NCBI RefSeq assembly: GCF_030247185.1
Contig: NC_080571.1
Span: 147,314,389-147,378,388 of the forward strand
Source: Malaya genurostris
Lineage: Eukaryota > Arthropoda > Insecta > Diptera > Culicidae
Direction: 5' to 3'
DNA length: 64,000 bases
Positions 45,930-58,425 of the stretch are shown one piece after another. The notes beneath the pieces were generated by a model. That model saw only the letters and a program-made list of their open reading frames with translations. It did not search any database and was not told the DNA's origin. Numbering within the stretch: position 1 is the stretch's first letter; every line of letters begins with the position of its first letter. Both the position numbers and the translations under genes were made by a program.

Positions 45930-46374
45930 AGTGGTTCTGACGCTCATTATTTCGCTATCCTGCGACGATTCCGTCCCATTCTATGTCCAGCTTAAAAGCT
46001 TAGTTAGGAAATTTTTAATATTGTGGAAATAAATAGAATTTATTTTCTTCAAAAGCTATCCACTAAGCCATAAAATAAGCATTTTCTTCTGAATATGTGA
46101 TATTCGTGTTAATCGATTACCCAATTTGCTTAGTATTGGTCGTCTTAAAGGTAAAAAATCAAAATCGGAAGCAGATAAATTATTCCTATGATATCGAATA
46201 GCATACTGGAATCAGAAAGAGATATGGAATTGTTCGAGTTGATAACAAAACTTATTCTCCGTTTGATGTTACTGCCAAATAACGAAAACAAAATTAAAAT
46301 GCATAATCAGTTATTGATCAGCCCTGACATTACTGAAAATAAATACGCCGCGAATAAAGGCTAAAAATTGAATA

Positions 46375-47400
46375 TTCCATCTTTAAAGAAAAAAAGTTAA
46401 TGAAAAACACTTGTTGAAAATTTTAACCAAGAGTCTCAAGACAACATCAGGAAGATTTTTAATAAGAATACTAAAAATTCCATCATTACCAGGAGCCTTC
46501 ATGTTTTCAAGTTTCCTAATGATTGACTTAATTTCATCAAAATTCGTCTCAATAATGTTATTATGTAATAACACTTTAGTTCAAATATGATCATATTTTA
46601 GTGAGACTTCATTTTCAATAGGACTCACAACTTTCAAACTAAAATTGTGGACACTCTCGAACTGCTGAGCAAGATTTTGAGCTTTTTCGCCATTTGTAAG
46701 AAATATTTGATTTCCTTCCTTGAGAGCAGGAATTATTTTCTGAGGTTTCTTAAGAACCTTAGAAAGTTCCGAAAAGGTTTAGAATATGGTTTAATTTGTT
46801 CAACTTCTTTAGCGAAATTTTCATTTCGAAAAGAGTAAATCTATGTTTAATTTCTTTTTGTAAATCCTTAACTATGTTTTTCATAGCAGGATCAGGAGAA
46901 CGTAGATGTTATCGTCGACGAACATTCTTCAACCGAATAAGCAGATGAATCCAAATTCTGTATTCAAATCTGAATGAATTTTGTGAACTTTGAGAAAATT
47001 ATAAAATTCATCTTCACTCGATTTTAAAGATCGAGCATTCCAATTTAAAATATTCAAATAATTATTTAACATCACTGTTAAATTTTAAATTCATTATAAT
47101 ATTATTTGCAGACTGCCATCCAATTTGAAATGCTTCAAAAAGGGATAAAGTAGAATTCATTCGGATGATCATTTGAAAAAGTTGGTCTTGTAGGTAGATC
47201 ATTTTATTTGCCGTTATATCGCCTGAATCGACTTCGTTTAAAGAAGCGAATGGTATTGAAGGAATATTGGTTGGTAGATGCTTACCTGTTACACTAGTGT
47301 AACTGCCATTAAAAGAAGATGACTTGGCCGGTATATCTAATAATGAAATGTTTTCGTTAGAAGACGAACTGAAAGGTGTTCCTGTTTTTTGTTTGTTTAT
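46375..47400 (-). pseudogene. Jockey-like LINE K, ORF1 end, ORF2 start and deleted interior
   Basis: On the minus strand: ORF1 C-terminus (FASLNEVDSGDITANKMIYL, MNSTLSLFEAFQIGWQSANN), then an ORF2 start LNILNWNARSLKSSEDEFYN, the opening of a Jockey-type endonuclease. It breaks near 46930 and resumes with pre-RT sequence (ALKEGNQIFLTNGEKAQNLA) and MKAPGNDGIFSILIKNLP, ending at 46375. Most of the endonuclease and all of the RT palm are missing. Confidence 0.75.
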
Positions 47401-47490
47401 ATTATTTGTTTATTTGTTGCTGTATATTCCATCTGACAATAGGTGTCTTAATGAATAAAGTAAACTAAACTAAAAATCATTCAACTTAGG

Positions 47491-49240
47491 CTAAATTATC
47501 ATGAAACACAACACGAAAAGGGTCAAGTCGCTTACGATAAAACAAATTGGACGACAAATTAAAATTAAAAAAAACTCAGCAAACTCGTTGAATTGTCGAC
47601 ATATGGATCTAAATGGCTCATGCTGTCCGTATACAGTATACTGTGTTTCAAGGAGCAAGAAATTACGCTGTCGAAGATATCTTTCTGGAGCATACATATT
47701 CAGACGTTCGAGTAATGCGGGACAATCAACAGCACCAAGAAGCAATTTCGCTGCAAATGTAGCTTGAGCATATGTCCTTCTTAATTCCAGGGGTTCAATG
47801 CTTAAGAGACGGCAACGATCCTCATATGACGGTAGCTGTATGGGATCGTTCCAGGATAAAAGTCTCAATGCGTATCTCACAAATTTGCGTTGCACTGCTT
47901 CAAACCTCAATATCCAATTTGAATGATATGGACACCAAACAATCGCGTTCGACTCAAGCACTGACCGTACCAGCAAGCAGTAAAATGATCGTATGCACAA
48001 AGGATCGCGAAACTCGGTGGAAATTTTAAATATGAATCCCAATTGCCGATTTGCTTTGCAAATAATATTTTCATAGTGAAGTTTGAAGGTTATTTCGCGA
48101 TCAAGAATCACACCGAGATCTTACACATGTTCTGTTCGCGTTAACGTGTGTCCTGCGATTTTTTAATCGAATACTATTGGTGCACTTTTTCGATGAAAAG
48201 ATATAACAATGCATTTTTCGATACTCAATTTCAAAAAATTCTTGGTACACCATATTTGAAATGTATCAAGCATTTTTTGCAACTCCAGGCAATTTAACAG
48301 ACTTTCAATAATTTTGAAAAGTTTCGTGTCGTCAGCATAGAACAAACGGCACTCCGGCGGTAACAGCGTTGATACATCATTAATGAAGATAGAGAACAGT
48401 AACGGACCAAGGATACTACCTTGAGGCACTCCCGAAAGATTCGTGGAGGTCTCCGATGTCGAAGATCCAATTTTAATCCGAACAAAGCGATTCGTCAAGT
48501 AAGACTTAAACCATGCAACTCCTCGTGTAGAGATTCCAAGTACCTCTAATTTTTTTAGGAGAATTTCGTGATCAACCCGGTCAAATGCCGCTTTAAGGTC
48601 AATATAAACCGCATCAATCTGCAGGCCACGGTCCATGTTCCATATACAGTTCGAAGTGAACTGTACGAGATTAGTCGACACGGAACGATTAGGGAAAAAT
48701 ACGTGCTTGCTCACTTTGTTGAACCGAAAGATTGAATAGCATTGCTAACGGGTAACTCAAGACGAATGAACAGCGCTTAAGCACAGACGAAGGAATTCCA
48801 TCGGGACCAGCAGCAAATGATAGCTTTAGTTTGTTCAAGGCTGCAATAACCATATCCTGCGTTATGTATGGCAACTCGAAACTAAATACGTCTCGCGGTA
48901 ATCCAGCTGTTGCTTCATCGTTGTGGCAATCGTTCATGGAATGCATGCTTGAAATGGTGAGCAAACAGATAACACCTTTCGATTTCATTGTTGGCTGTCT
49001 CATTTTCCAAGAACATTGAACGAGGAAGACCAGTTTCTTTTCTTTTGGAATTTACAAACGACCAAAACAGTTTGGGTTTACGACGAAGGCTTTGCTCGAT
49101 CCGTTTAACGTACTGAGAATAAAGGAATAGATTGTAGTGACGATATCTATTGCTTCTAATGTTAAAATGGTGTTTGAAATACGGAGACCGACAGTTGCAG
49201 TATTTCCGGAGAGCAGCTAAACGAGCACGTTTTAATGCTC
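47491..49240 (-). pseudogene. LINE J reverse transcriptase and C-terminal domain
   Basis: Frames in order: ALRKYCNCRSPYFKHHFN linker, LKLSFAAGPDGIPSSVLKRC (48850-48790), a frameshift near 48700, motif A YIDLKAAFDRVDHEILLKKL, SGVPQGSILGPLLFSIFIND, the catalytic LFYADDTKLFKI at about 48320-48355, a stop near 48160, then REITFKLHYENIICKANRQL, RSVLESNAIVWCPYHSN and CPALLERLNMYAPERYLR. The active-site residues are intact; only three or four lesions are present. Confidence 0.87.
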
Positions 49241-49241
49241 G

Positions 49242-50650
49242 TTAACGAAGATTTGACCAGGGAGGTTTTCGAGGAGGTCGTCTGGCAGGAACAGTACGAG
49301 AAACAGCGTGATCTATTACTGTACAGAAATATTCAACAGCTTCAATAACGTTGGTAGAGGAATCGATAGCATTCCAGTTAGTCCAAGAAAGTAGCTTGTT
49401 CAGTGCATTGAAATCAGCTCGACGAAAATCGGGATCATGTGAAATGGTGGGCTCTTCATAAACCACTGGAATTGGCAATCTGAATATGACTTTGATTGCT
49501 GGGTGGTCGGCATCGAGATTGGTTAGAGGTCCAATTGGCAAGAAGATAGTAGATAACGATGTGGCAGATTCGTTTACAAAAACGAGATCCAGTAAGCGGT
49601 CATTTCTGTTCAGTACATTGTTAATCTGACTAAAACCGTGAAAATGCAAACCATTAAAAAGAGTGCTGCATGCAGCAGACATGTGTGAATGCAATGGATC
49701 AATGCGCGGAGCGCCTCTCTCGGGAAAAAACCACCGAAGACCAGATTGATTATAGTCGCCGAAAAGAAGCGAAGATGTATGAGGGCTCAATTGGGAGGCA
49801 ACCGATCCCAGCGAGTTCACGTGATCACAAATACTCGTATAATCATTTTTTCGACCGGGTAGATAAATAACACCTATACTAACATTTATCTCAGCAAACT
49901 TAACGACAACCCAAAGCTGTTCTACAGTGTCGGAGATTGATGCAGGTTCGATGTAGCAATTGAAATTTTTGGAAACGGCGATTAAAACTCCTCCACCTCG
50001 TGATTTACGACTGTTTAACGGCGACCGATCGGTTCGAAACACAGCATAGTGATGTCCAAAAAGTTGAGCAGAGTAAATTTGGTCGCTCAACCAGGTTTCC
50101 GTCAAAACGATGATATCGTTTTCTGCCTCCGATACAGACAAGAAAAATGTCTCTACTTTGGTCCGTAATCCACGCACATTTTGGTAGTAAATGGTAAGGT
50201 TGTTGAAAAAAGTAGCACTGCAATGTGAAGAATTTTCAGGAACAGCGGGCTCACAAAAACTATTGTACTCGCCTGAGATAGTAAACTGGAAGCTCCTGCT
50301 ACCACCACCGACAGCAGGACCGGGACGATGACGATGGCGGATGTCAGCAGCGAGCACGACTGAGTCGGGGGGATCAGGGACTTCCATAATGCTTGATGTA
50401 GGGTGCCCCGGATCCACTAAAGTTGAATTCATGTGGGAGTGATGACTAAAAAGTGATTGAATATCAGGTACCGAATGCTCTGAATGGATAAAATACTCGC
50501 CTGGAGTAGCATATCGGAAGCCTCCACTACCATCACCAACCACAGGACCGGGACGATGGCGGATGTCAGCGGGAAGCGCGACTGGGTCGAGTGATAGGGA
50601 GACTTCCTTAATGCATAATACGGGGTGTCCCGGGTCAGCAACTGAAGTCG
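49242..50650 (-). pseudogene. LINE J ORF2, linker and endonuclease
   Basis: A 433-codon frame from 50543. The first 140 residues are a linker containing a tandem duplication (see separate entry). The endonuclease follows: LTIYYQNVRGLRTKVETFF, LTETWL, SRGGGVLIAVSKNF, LLFGDYNQSGLRWF, LLDLVFV and LDADHPAIKV with the catalytic D-x-DH. All usual AP-endonuclease motifs are present. A stop at 49242 separates it from the downstream RT frame, which continues in the same order. Confidence 0.82.
50200..50640 (-). repeat. Tandem duplication of about 235 bp in LINE J ORF2 linker
   Basis: The pattern DPGH(P)-S/C-I-x-EV, LPADIRHRPGPVVGDGSGGF and PGEYFIHSEH occurs at about 50640-50450. It recurs as VDPGHPTSSIMEVPDP, LAADIRHRHRPGPAVGGGSR and SGEYNSFCEPAVPE at about 50415-50225. 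The two copies are about 65 percent identical as protein. It lengthens the region between ORF1 and the endonuclease. Confidence 0.8.
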
Positions 50651-50879
50651 AGATTAGTTCTTCTCTGCAGCGTTGTCTAAAGGGATAGTCGGTGCTCCCC
50701 TTGCAACACTACGTGTTTTAGGTTGGTCGACGAATTCACGAAATAGAAGTCCACCGGGCCAGGTTGAAGTGTCAAGCGATTGCTCTTTAAACGCAGGGTC
50801 AAGTATAATTTTGTACGAGATAAATGATAATTTCGTTACATCTGCATCCTTCGGAACAAGCCGCACGCCTTAGAAGAAT

Positions 50880-51440
50880 TAAGTGGTAGTTCTCTACCTG
50901 TTATAAAAGTATAACTGTCATTAGAAGAAATGATGACTAGGTCGATCTACCTGTCAATAAATGGTTTTCGTTAGAAGGCGAATTGGAAGTCGTACCTGTT
51001 TTATGTTTTAAAATCGAAAAAATTTGTAACGTTTTTTTTATTCTCAGGTATATGGTATATGTTCAGTAAATTTAAGGTCGTTGATTTGAGGTCGTTGTCT
51101 AAGCGAACGAGCGTTTAAATTTTTTTCCCTGACAGGACATTTCAAATAACTGTATATTTGATTTCCACCGCAATTTGAACATGAAAATTTATCAGTGGTT
51201 TCATTCATTGGACAAACGTCTTTCGAATGCGATTTACCACAATTCAAACACCGTATATCCATATGACAATTTTTGGTTCCATCTCTGAAACCTTGGCAAC
51301 GAGGACATTGCGTTAAGTTGGCAATACCATTATGCCGTTTATAATGTTCTCAATGAATTTTAATGTGGGAAATGAAACGTACTTTTTCTAAAGTTTTCAA
51401 ATTGTTTACATCACTTCGATTGAAGTGTATTATGTAAAGT
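50880..51440 (-). pseudogene. Jockey-like LINE ORF1 with zinc knuckles
   Basis: The minus-strand frame reads VNNLKTLEKVRFISHIKIH, a stop, then LTQCPRCQGFRDGTKNC, CLNCGKSHSKDVCP and FSCSNCGGN, three gag-type knuckles as in Jockey ORF1, followed by NARSLRQRPQINDLKF. After a frameshift it reaches a Ser/Asn-rich segment near 51000-50880 that is also present, diverged, at 47393-47280 on the far side of LINE J. Confidence 0.75.
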
Positions 51441-52436
51441 TCATGGGAAATTCCAGAATGTGGTTCAGAAGTACCATTCGCTCTTTTTGCCTTTCTCATA
51501 TAGAAAGGTTATGCAAACACTTGAAAAACCGACTAGTGAAAATTGGCCAAGTGTCATATACCATTCGACTCAGTTCATCGAGCTGAGCAATGTCTGTGTG
51601 TGTATGTGTCAAATAATCTCAGTAGGTTTTCTCGGAGATGGCTGAACCGATTTTGACAAACTTAGATTCAAATGAAAGGTCTCGTGGTCCCATACGGAAT
51701 TCCTGAATTTCATCCGGATCCGACTTCCGGTTCCTGAGTTATTGGGTAAAGTGTGTTCAATATTGTACACCGTCACTTAAACCGGCGAAACAAAAAACGT
51801 AAAATTTTTTCTAAACTGGTCTCATAACTACACAAATCGATAGTCATTATCAGTAGGCAACTAAACAAACCGATTCCGGCTATCCTGGTTCCCGGTATCC
51901 GGTTCCGGAAGTACCGGAAATTTTGTTCATATATACCAAAATGGATCTCACTCACTTTTCTCAGCAATGGTTTGACCGATTTTCACAAACTTAGATTCAA
52001 ATGAAAGGTCGTGGTCCCATATGGAATTCCTGTATTTCATCCGGATCTGACTTCCGGTTCCGGAGTTATAGGGTAAAGTGTGTTCAATATTGTACACCGT
52101 CACTTAAACCGGTGAAACAAAAAACGTAAAAAAATTTCTAAACTGGTCTCATAACTACACAAATCGATAGTCATTATCGGTAGGCAACTAAACAAATCGA
52201 TTCCGGCTTTCCTGGGTCCCGGTATCCGGATCCGGAAGTACCAGAAATTGTGGTCATATATACCAAAATGGATCTCACTCACTTTTCTCAGCGATGGTTT
52301 AATCGATTTTCACAAACTTAGCTTCAAATAAAATGTCTCGTAGTCCCAAACGGAATTCCTGAATTTCATCCGAATCTGACTTCCGGTTCCGGAGTTATAG
52401 GGTAAAGTGTGTTCAATATTGTACACCGTCACTTAA

Positions 52437-54626
52437 GGCCATCGTCCAAGTACCATGCGCGCGGGTGGTTTTAGGAAATTTTCGATGCACGGAGAACCCT
52501 TCGATCATAAAATTGCGATATCGCAGTTTTTGATTTTTGCGATAGTTGATTTAACTAATTTCTTTTTGATTCAACTAATATGGTTTTTGATTTGCATATA
52601 TTCAAGTAGTTGAAAAATATGTTGTTTTGAATGCTGTCAAATGCCGAAGACAGTTGAAAGAAAAACAATAATCGCAATGCAAAATCAACAACTTTTTTAG
52701 TTGAAATCTGTTCGCGTCGCTTCAAAATGTCAATGCAAACAACATCGATGGTTAAAGCGTTTGGTGAAATTGTGTTCATTCGATTTGAGAAATTTATGAT
52801 AAAAAGTGTTTATCTAACTGCGATGTTGTGATAAAGTTAACCTTGTTTAAGATGAAAAAGATTTGGTGACAAATTAGAAAATGTTCATGAATGATCATCT
52901 CGTAAACTTTCAGGTATGCGTAAAAATTTTATGCTTCAAATTCGATCATTGATTTATTTCCAGCAGACTGTTTTACTTCCAGCTGTTTGATACCGATCAT
53001 GATGTTCATGCATTAGCAATAAAACGCTTTTTGACATGAATTTAATGTATAAAAGTAACAGGAGCGAAGGGTTTCAAACACTCAGAACGCGCTGCGTTTG
53101 AATGGCGCGTTTGAATTTCCGTCGCAAAATTCCAATTCCCAGCGGTTGATGCACCCAAGCTCATATAAATTGACTAAAATTATCAGTGTATAACTTTAGT
53201 TCAACTGTTTGAAGGCATCATCTTTCAATACTCATTTTAGGTAAATTTTATAATTTCGCTAATTTACTCGCCCCTCCGGGCACTTTTGCTGATTAAAAAC
53301 GTTTTTCTACATCAATCATTTCCGATCGAATCAGAAGTATTTTTTTTAGAATTTAGATCTTTACTGATCTCGACCTGACATGATCATGATCATACAAAAA
53401 TCAAAAGCACTTAGAGATCATATCAGTTCTGATTTCGTAATGAACATTTATTCCTTGGTTAACATCACTTGAAATCAGCAGTGATCGGTGGTTTTCCCAG
53501 CCCTAATGATATTACATGTCAATATAAAATACCGTTTATATTCTAACAACGATATTTATTTCATGAATCTCAACATACCGAACGTATTTCAAATAGATCA
53601 TGACGTGTATCAGTAAGTATATTTTGATTATTTTCGCAAATCAACAACAGTGTTCGAGTATATTGAACTATTTGCAATGTCTAAAACAAATAAAACCGAT
53701 TTGTTTTTCAACTAACAGAAATTTGTTTCAATAACAACACCAGTTATTTGAACTAAAATATTTTTTGAAATTGAAAGGTATGTGTCCTCACTAATTGACA
53801 GCATTCTTTTCAAACAGTTAAATTAGCTGTTTCAACCATCGTTTCTGCTAATCGAAAAACAAAAATGATAGTTTAGTTAAAACAACAATCGATTAGTTGT
53901 ACCAAATTTTAACCAATCGAATTCAGAAATTCAACTAATATTCTGGTTGAAATGGGATCGCGGGTGGTTCCGTGTGGAAATTTCGAAAAATTTGACAAAA
54001 CCAAAAACATACAGACCTTTGAAATACTTTTATCTATCTACAGGGTAAAAATGACTGGAAAATTCGGAGGATTTTACGAGTCTTATCAAAAATAGCGCTG
54101 AAAAAATGAGCTTTTTTAGTAATTTTTCACAATTATTTGAAAAAATAATTCGATGGAATGAAATTTTTTTTTTCAAAAAAAAACCTCATGCTGGCAACAA
54201 GGATCACATTCGGACACATTTTTGGAAAACCTTTTCACGCTTTTCATGGAAAATCAACGAATTTCATATAACCGATTTCGTGGAAATTTTTGAAATTCGT
54301 GGATTTTCTATGAAAAGCGTGAAAAGGTTTTCCAAAAATGTGTCCGAATGTAATTTGTGTATCCATAATAAAGTTTATTTGAAAAAAAAAGTTTATGTCA
54401 TCGCTTTATTTTTCCAGATAATTGTGAAAGATCACAAAAACACTCATTTTTCAGAGCTATTTTTGATAACACTCGGAAAATCCTCCGAATTTTCCAGCCA
54501 TTTTCACCCTGTAGATAGATAAATGTATTTCAAAGGTCTGTATGCTTTTGGTTTTGGCAAATTTTTCGAAATTTCCATCGAAAATTTCCTAAAACCACCC
54601 GCGCGCATGGTACTTGGACGATGGCC
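52437..54626. mobile_element. TTAA-flanked palindromic MITE (about 0.7 kb without its insert)
   Basis: ttaa flanks the element at 52433-52436 and 54627-54630. Ends ggccatcgtccaagtaccat and atggtacttggacgatggcc are perfect inverted repeats that extend about 50 bp (through ggtggttttaggaaatttt). After the nested element is removed, the two halves match along almost their full length around a centre near 54275 (inner arms cggacacatttttggaaaac and mirror). The duplication TTAA suggests piggyBac- or Kolobok-type mobilisation. Confidence 0.88.
52488..53974. mobile_element. CACGGA-ended DNA transposon 2 (CACTA-like, non-autonomous)
   Basis: It starts cacggagaacccttcgatc and ends gatcgcgggtggttccgtg, an imperfect inverted pair, with tg on each side (52486-52487 and 53975-53976). 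The interrupted MITE reads on correctly when the two flanks are joined at tg. TTAGTTGAA/TTCAACTAA words recur near both ends (for example 52549, 52570, 52700, 53928). Length 1487 bp, no transposase. It shares end type and subterminal word with the element at 19951. Confidence 0.75.
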
Positions 54627-55419
54627 TTAAACTGGCGAAACAAAAAACGTAAAAAAATTTCTAAACTGGTCTCAAAACAACACAAATCGATAGTCATTAT
54701 CAGTAGGCAACTAAACAAACCGATTCCGGCTATCCTGGTTCCCGGTATCCGGTTCCGGAAGTACCGGAAATTGTGGTCATATATACAAAAATGGCTCTCA
54801 TTCACTTTTCTCAGCGATGGTTTGACCGATTTTCACAAACTTAGATTTAAATGAAAGGTCTCGTGGTCTCATATGGAATTCCTGAATTTCATCCGGATGT
54901 AACTTCCGGTTCCGGAGTTATAGGGTAAAGTGTGTTCAATATTGTACACCGTCACTTAAACCGGCGGAACAAAAACCGTAAAAAATGTTGTAAACTGGAC
55001 TCTAAACCATTATTCCCAATCTTAGGGCCAAATGAAAGGTCTTATGGTCCTTCCAAAAATTACTGCATATTTTTAGGTTCAACAAAAATTTAAACCGTCG
55101 TTTGGAGTAGGATGCCAAATCGTATAAAAACTAGTGAAGTTTGAACGTTATGTTAGTTGTGACAGTACGAGCCGAATTCGATTAAACCGGTTCTCGGGTT
55201 CCGGTTCTGGAAGTATATATAACAGTGAACCCAGTTCGTTTTCTTAAGGATGACCCACGCAATCAAAGCACTGTTTTTTCTGTATGTTATACTAGTTAAT
55301 GCACAAACAATCTTTTGGTTTCTTGCAAAAATCGAAGAAAACATTCTTGAATAGAATACCACAATATTATACATGAGAAAGACATCATTACACCACTAGG
55401 TGGATTAAAACAGGTTTTT

Positions 55420-56074
55420 GCTTCACCGGTAACGGTGTACAATATTGAACACACTTTACCCTAGAATTCCGGAACCGGACGTCGGACCCGGATGAAATTC
55501 AGAAATTCCGTATGGGAACGGAAGACCTTTCATTTGAATCTAAGTTTGTGGAAAGCGGTCAATCCATCGCTGAGAAAGGTGAGTGAGATCCATTTTGGTA
55601 TATATGACCACTATTTCCGGTACTTCCGGAACCGGATACCAGGAACCAGGATAGCCGGAATCGATTTGTTTAGTTGCTTACTGATAATTACTATCGATTT
55701 GTGTAGTTTTGAGACCAGTTAAGAAAATTTTTTACGTGTTTTGTTTCGCTGGTTTAAGTGACGGTGTACAATATTGAACACACTTTACCCAATAATTCCG
55801 GAACCGGAAGTCGGATTCGGATGAAATTCAGGAATTCCGTATGGGACCGGGAGACCTTTCATTTGAATCTAAGTTTGTGGAAATCGGTCTAATCATCACT
55901 GAGAAAAGTGAGTGAGATCTATTTTGGTATATATGACCACTATTTCCGGTACTTCCGGAACCGGATAGCGGGTACCACGATAGCCGGAATCGGTTTGTTT
56001 AGTTGCCTACTGATAATGACTATCGATTTGTGCAGTTTTGAGAGCAGTTTAGAAATTTTATTACGTTTACTTTT
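55420..56074 (-). repeat. Reversed 329-bp monomers of a fifth X element
   Basis: Two inverted monomers (markers near 55437 and 55765) lie between the end of X3 and the start of X4. Both neighbours interrupt this block within a monomer, so it is the oldest X material here. Confidence 0.82.
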
Positions 56075-58425
56075 TGCCTTTCTCATATAGAAAGGTTATG
56101 CAATCACTTGAAAAACCGACTAGTGAAAATTCAAGTGTCATATACCATTCGACTCAGTTCATCGAGCTGAGCAGTGTCTGTGTGTGTGTGTATGTATGTG
56201 TGTGTATGTGTCAAATAATCTTACTAGGATTTCTCGGAGATGGCTGAACCGATTTTGACAAACTAGGATTCAAATGAAAGGTCTCGTGGTCCCATACGGA
56301 ATTCCTGAATTTCATCCGGATCCGACTTCCGGTTCCGGATTTACAGATATCACAAATCGATAGTCATTATCAGTAGGCAACTAAACAAACCGATTCCGGC
56401 TATCCTGGTTCCCGGTATCCGGTTCCGGAAGTACCAGAAATAGTGGTCATATATACCAAAATGGATCTCACTCACTTTTCTCAGCGATGGTTTGACCGAT
56501 TTCCACAAACTTAGATTCAATTGAAAGGTCTTCCGGTTCCATACAGAATTCCTGAATTTTATCCGGATCCGACTTCCGGTTCCGGAATTATAGGGTAAAG
56601 TGTGTTCAATATTGTACACCGTCACTTAAACCGGCGAAACAAAATACGTGAAAAATTTTCTAAACTGGTCTCAAAACAACACAAATCGATAGCCATTATC
56701 AGTAGGCAACTAACCAAACCGATTCCGGCTATCCTGGTTCCCGGTATCCGGTTCCGGAAGTACCAGAAATAGTGGTCATATATACCAAAATTGATCTCAC
56801 TCTCTTTTCTCAGCCATGGTTTGACCGATTTCCACAAACTTAGATTCAAATGAAAGGTTTTCCAGTCTCATTTGGAATTCCTGAATTCCATCCGGATCCG
56901 ACTTCCAGTTCCGGAATTATAGGGTAAAGTGTGTTCAATATTGTACACCGTCACTTAAACCGGCGAAACAAAAAACGTGAAAATTTTTCTAAACTGGTCT
57001 CAAAACTACACAAATCGCTAGTCAATGTCAGTAGGCAACTAAACAAACCGATTCCGGCTATCCTGGTTCCCGGTATCCGGTTCCGGAAGTACCAGAAATA
57101 GTGGTCATATATACCAAAATGGATCTCACTCACTTTGCTCAGCGATGGTTTGACCGATTTCCACAAACTTAGATGCAAATGAAAGGTGTTCCGGTCCCAT
57201 ACAAAATTCCTGAATTTCATCAGGATCCGACTTCCGGTTCCGGGATTATAGGGTAAAGTGTGTTCAATATTGTACACCGTCACTTAAACCGGCGAAACAA
57301 AATACGTGAAAATTTTTCTAATCTGGTCTCAAAACTACACAAATCGATAGTCATTATCAGTAGGCAACTAAACAAACCGATTCCGGCTATCCTAGTTCCC
57401 GGTATCCGGTTCCGGAAGTACCAGAAATAGTGGTCATATATACCAAAATGGATCTCACTCACTTTTCTCAGCGATGGTTTGACCGATTTCCACAAACTTA
57501 TATTCAAATGAAAGGTCTTCCAGTACCATATGGAATTCCTGATTTTCATCCGGATCCGACTTCCGTTTCCGGAATTATAGGGTAAAGTGTGTTCAATATT
57601 GTACACCGTCACTTGAACCGGCGAAACGAAAGACGTGAAAATTTTTCTAAACTGGTCTCAAAACTACACAAATCGATAGTCATTATCAGTAAGCAACTAA
57701 GCACACCGATTCCGGCTATCCTGGTTCCCGGTATCCGGTTCCGGAAGTACCAGAAATAGTGGTCATATATACCAAAATGGATCTCACTCACTTTTCTCAG
57801 CGATGGTTTGACCGATTTCCACAAACTCAGATTAAAATGAAAGGTCTTCCAGTCCCATTTGGAATTCCTGAATTCCATCCGGATCCGACTTCCAGTTCCG
57901 GAATTATAGGGTAAAGTGTGTTCAATATTGTACACCGTCACTTAAACCGGCGAAACAAAAAACGTGAAAATTTTTCTAAACTGGTCTCAAAACTACACAA
58001 ATCGCTAGTCAATGTCAGTAGGCAACTAAACAAACCGATTCCGGCTATCCTGGTTCCCGGTATCCGGTTCCGGAAGTACCAGAAATAGTGGTCATATATA
58101 CCAAAATGGATCTCACTCACTTTGCTCAGCGATGGTTTGACCGATTTCCACAAACTTAGATTCAAATGAAAGGTCTTCCAGTACCATATGGAATTCCTGA
58201 TTTTCATCCGGATCCGACTTCCGTTTCCGGAATTATAGGGTAAAGTGTGTTCAATATTGCACACCGTCACTTGAACCGGCGAAACGAAAAACGTGAAAAT
58301 TTTTCTAAACTGGTCTCAAAACTACACAAATCGATAGTCATTATCAGTAGGCAACTAAACAAACCGATTTCGGCTATCCTGGTTCCCGGTATCCGGTTCC
58401 GGAAGTACCAGATATAGTGGTTATA

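Larger units (their letters stand above)
47400..50875 (-). mobile_element. CR1-clade LINE J
   Basis: A minus-strand LINE related to LINE G but clearly a different family. It contains the last 70 residues of ORF1 (50866-50654: LVPKDADVTKLSFISYK, then LLFREFVDQPKTRS, aligning with LINE G ORF1), a nearly complete ORF2 and a 3' end with tttactttattcattaagac. The 5' part of ORF1 is missing. Confidence 0.87.
51489..55419. mobile_element. Element X3, carrying two nested insertions
   Basis: End A starts at 51489 (gcctttctcatatagaaagg); end B closes at 55419 after ccactaggtggattaaaac. 329-bp monomers lie between (markers near 51749, 52079, 52410 and 54930). They are interrupted by a TTAA-flanked foldback element (52437-54626), which in turn contains a CACGGA transposon (52488-53974). 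X3 itself sits in reversed monomers of another X element. Confidence 0.82.

Noticed and set aside
45766..46032. 88-codon basic frame (MTKKPNENPTVIAKVIKN)
   Set aside because: Most of it lies inside a short MITE with inverted ends; no recognisable domain.
54106..54522. 138-codon frame (KPHAGNKDHIRTHFW)
   Set aside because: It crosses the centre of the TTAA palindrome, so it is read from both arms of a hairpin; there is no domain.
56951..58270. A 110-codon minus-strand frame repeated in many X monomers (PYNSGTGSRIRMKF, IPGTRIAGIGLF)
   Set aside because: It is reproduced because the DNA monomer is repeated. Substitutions between monomers change residues freely, the usual start is GTG and several monomers break the frame. 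It is better explained as non-coding satellite.
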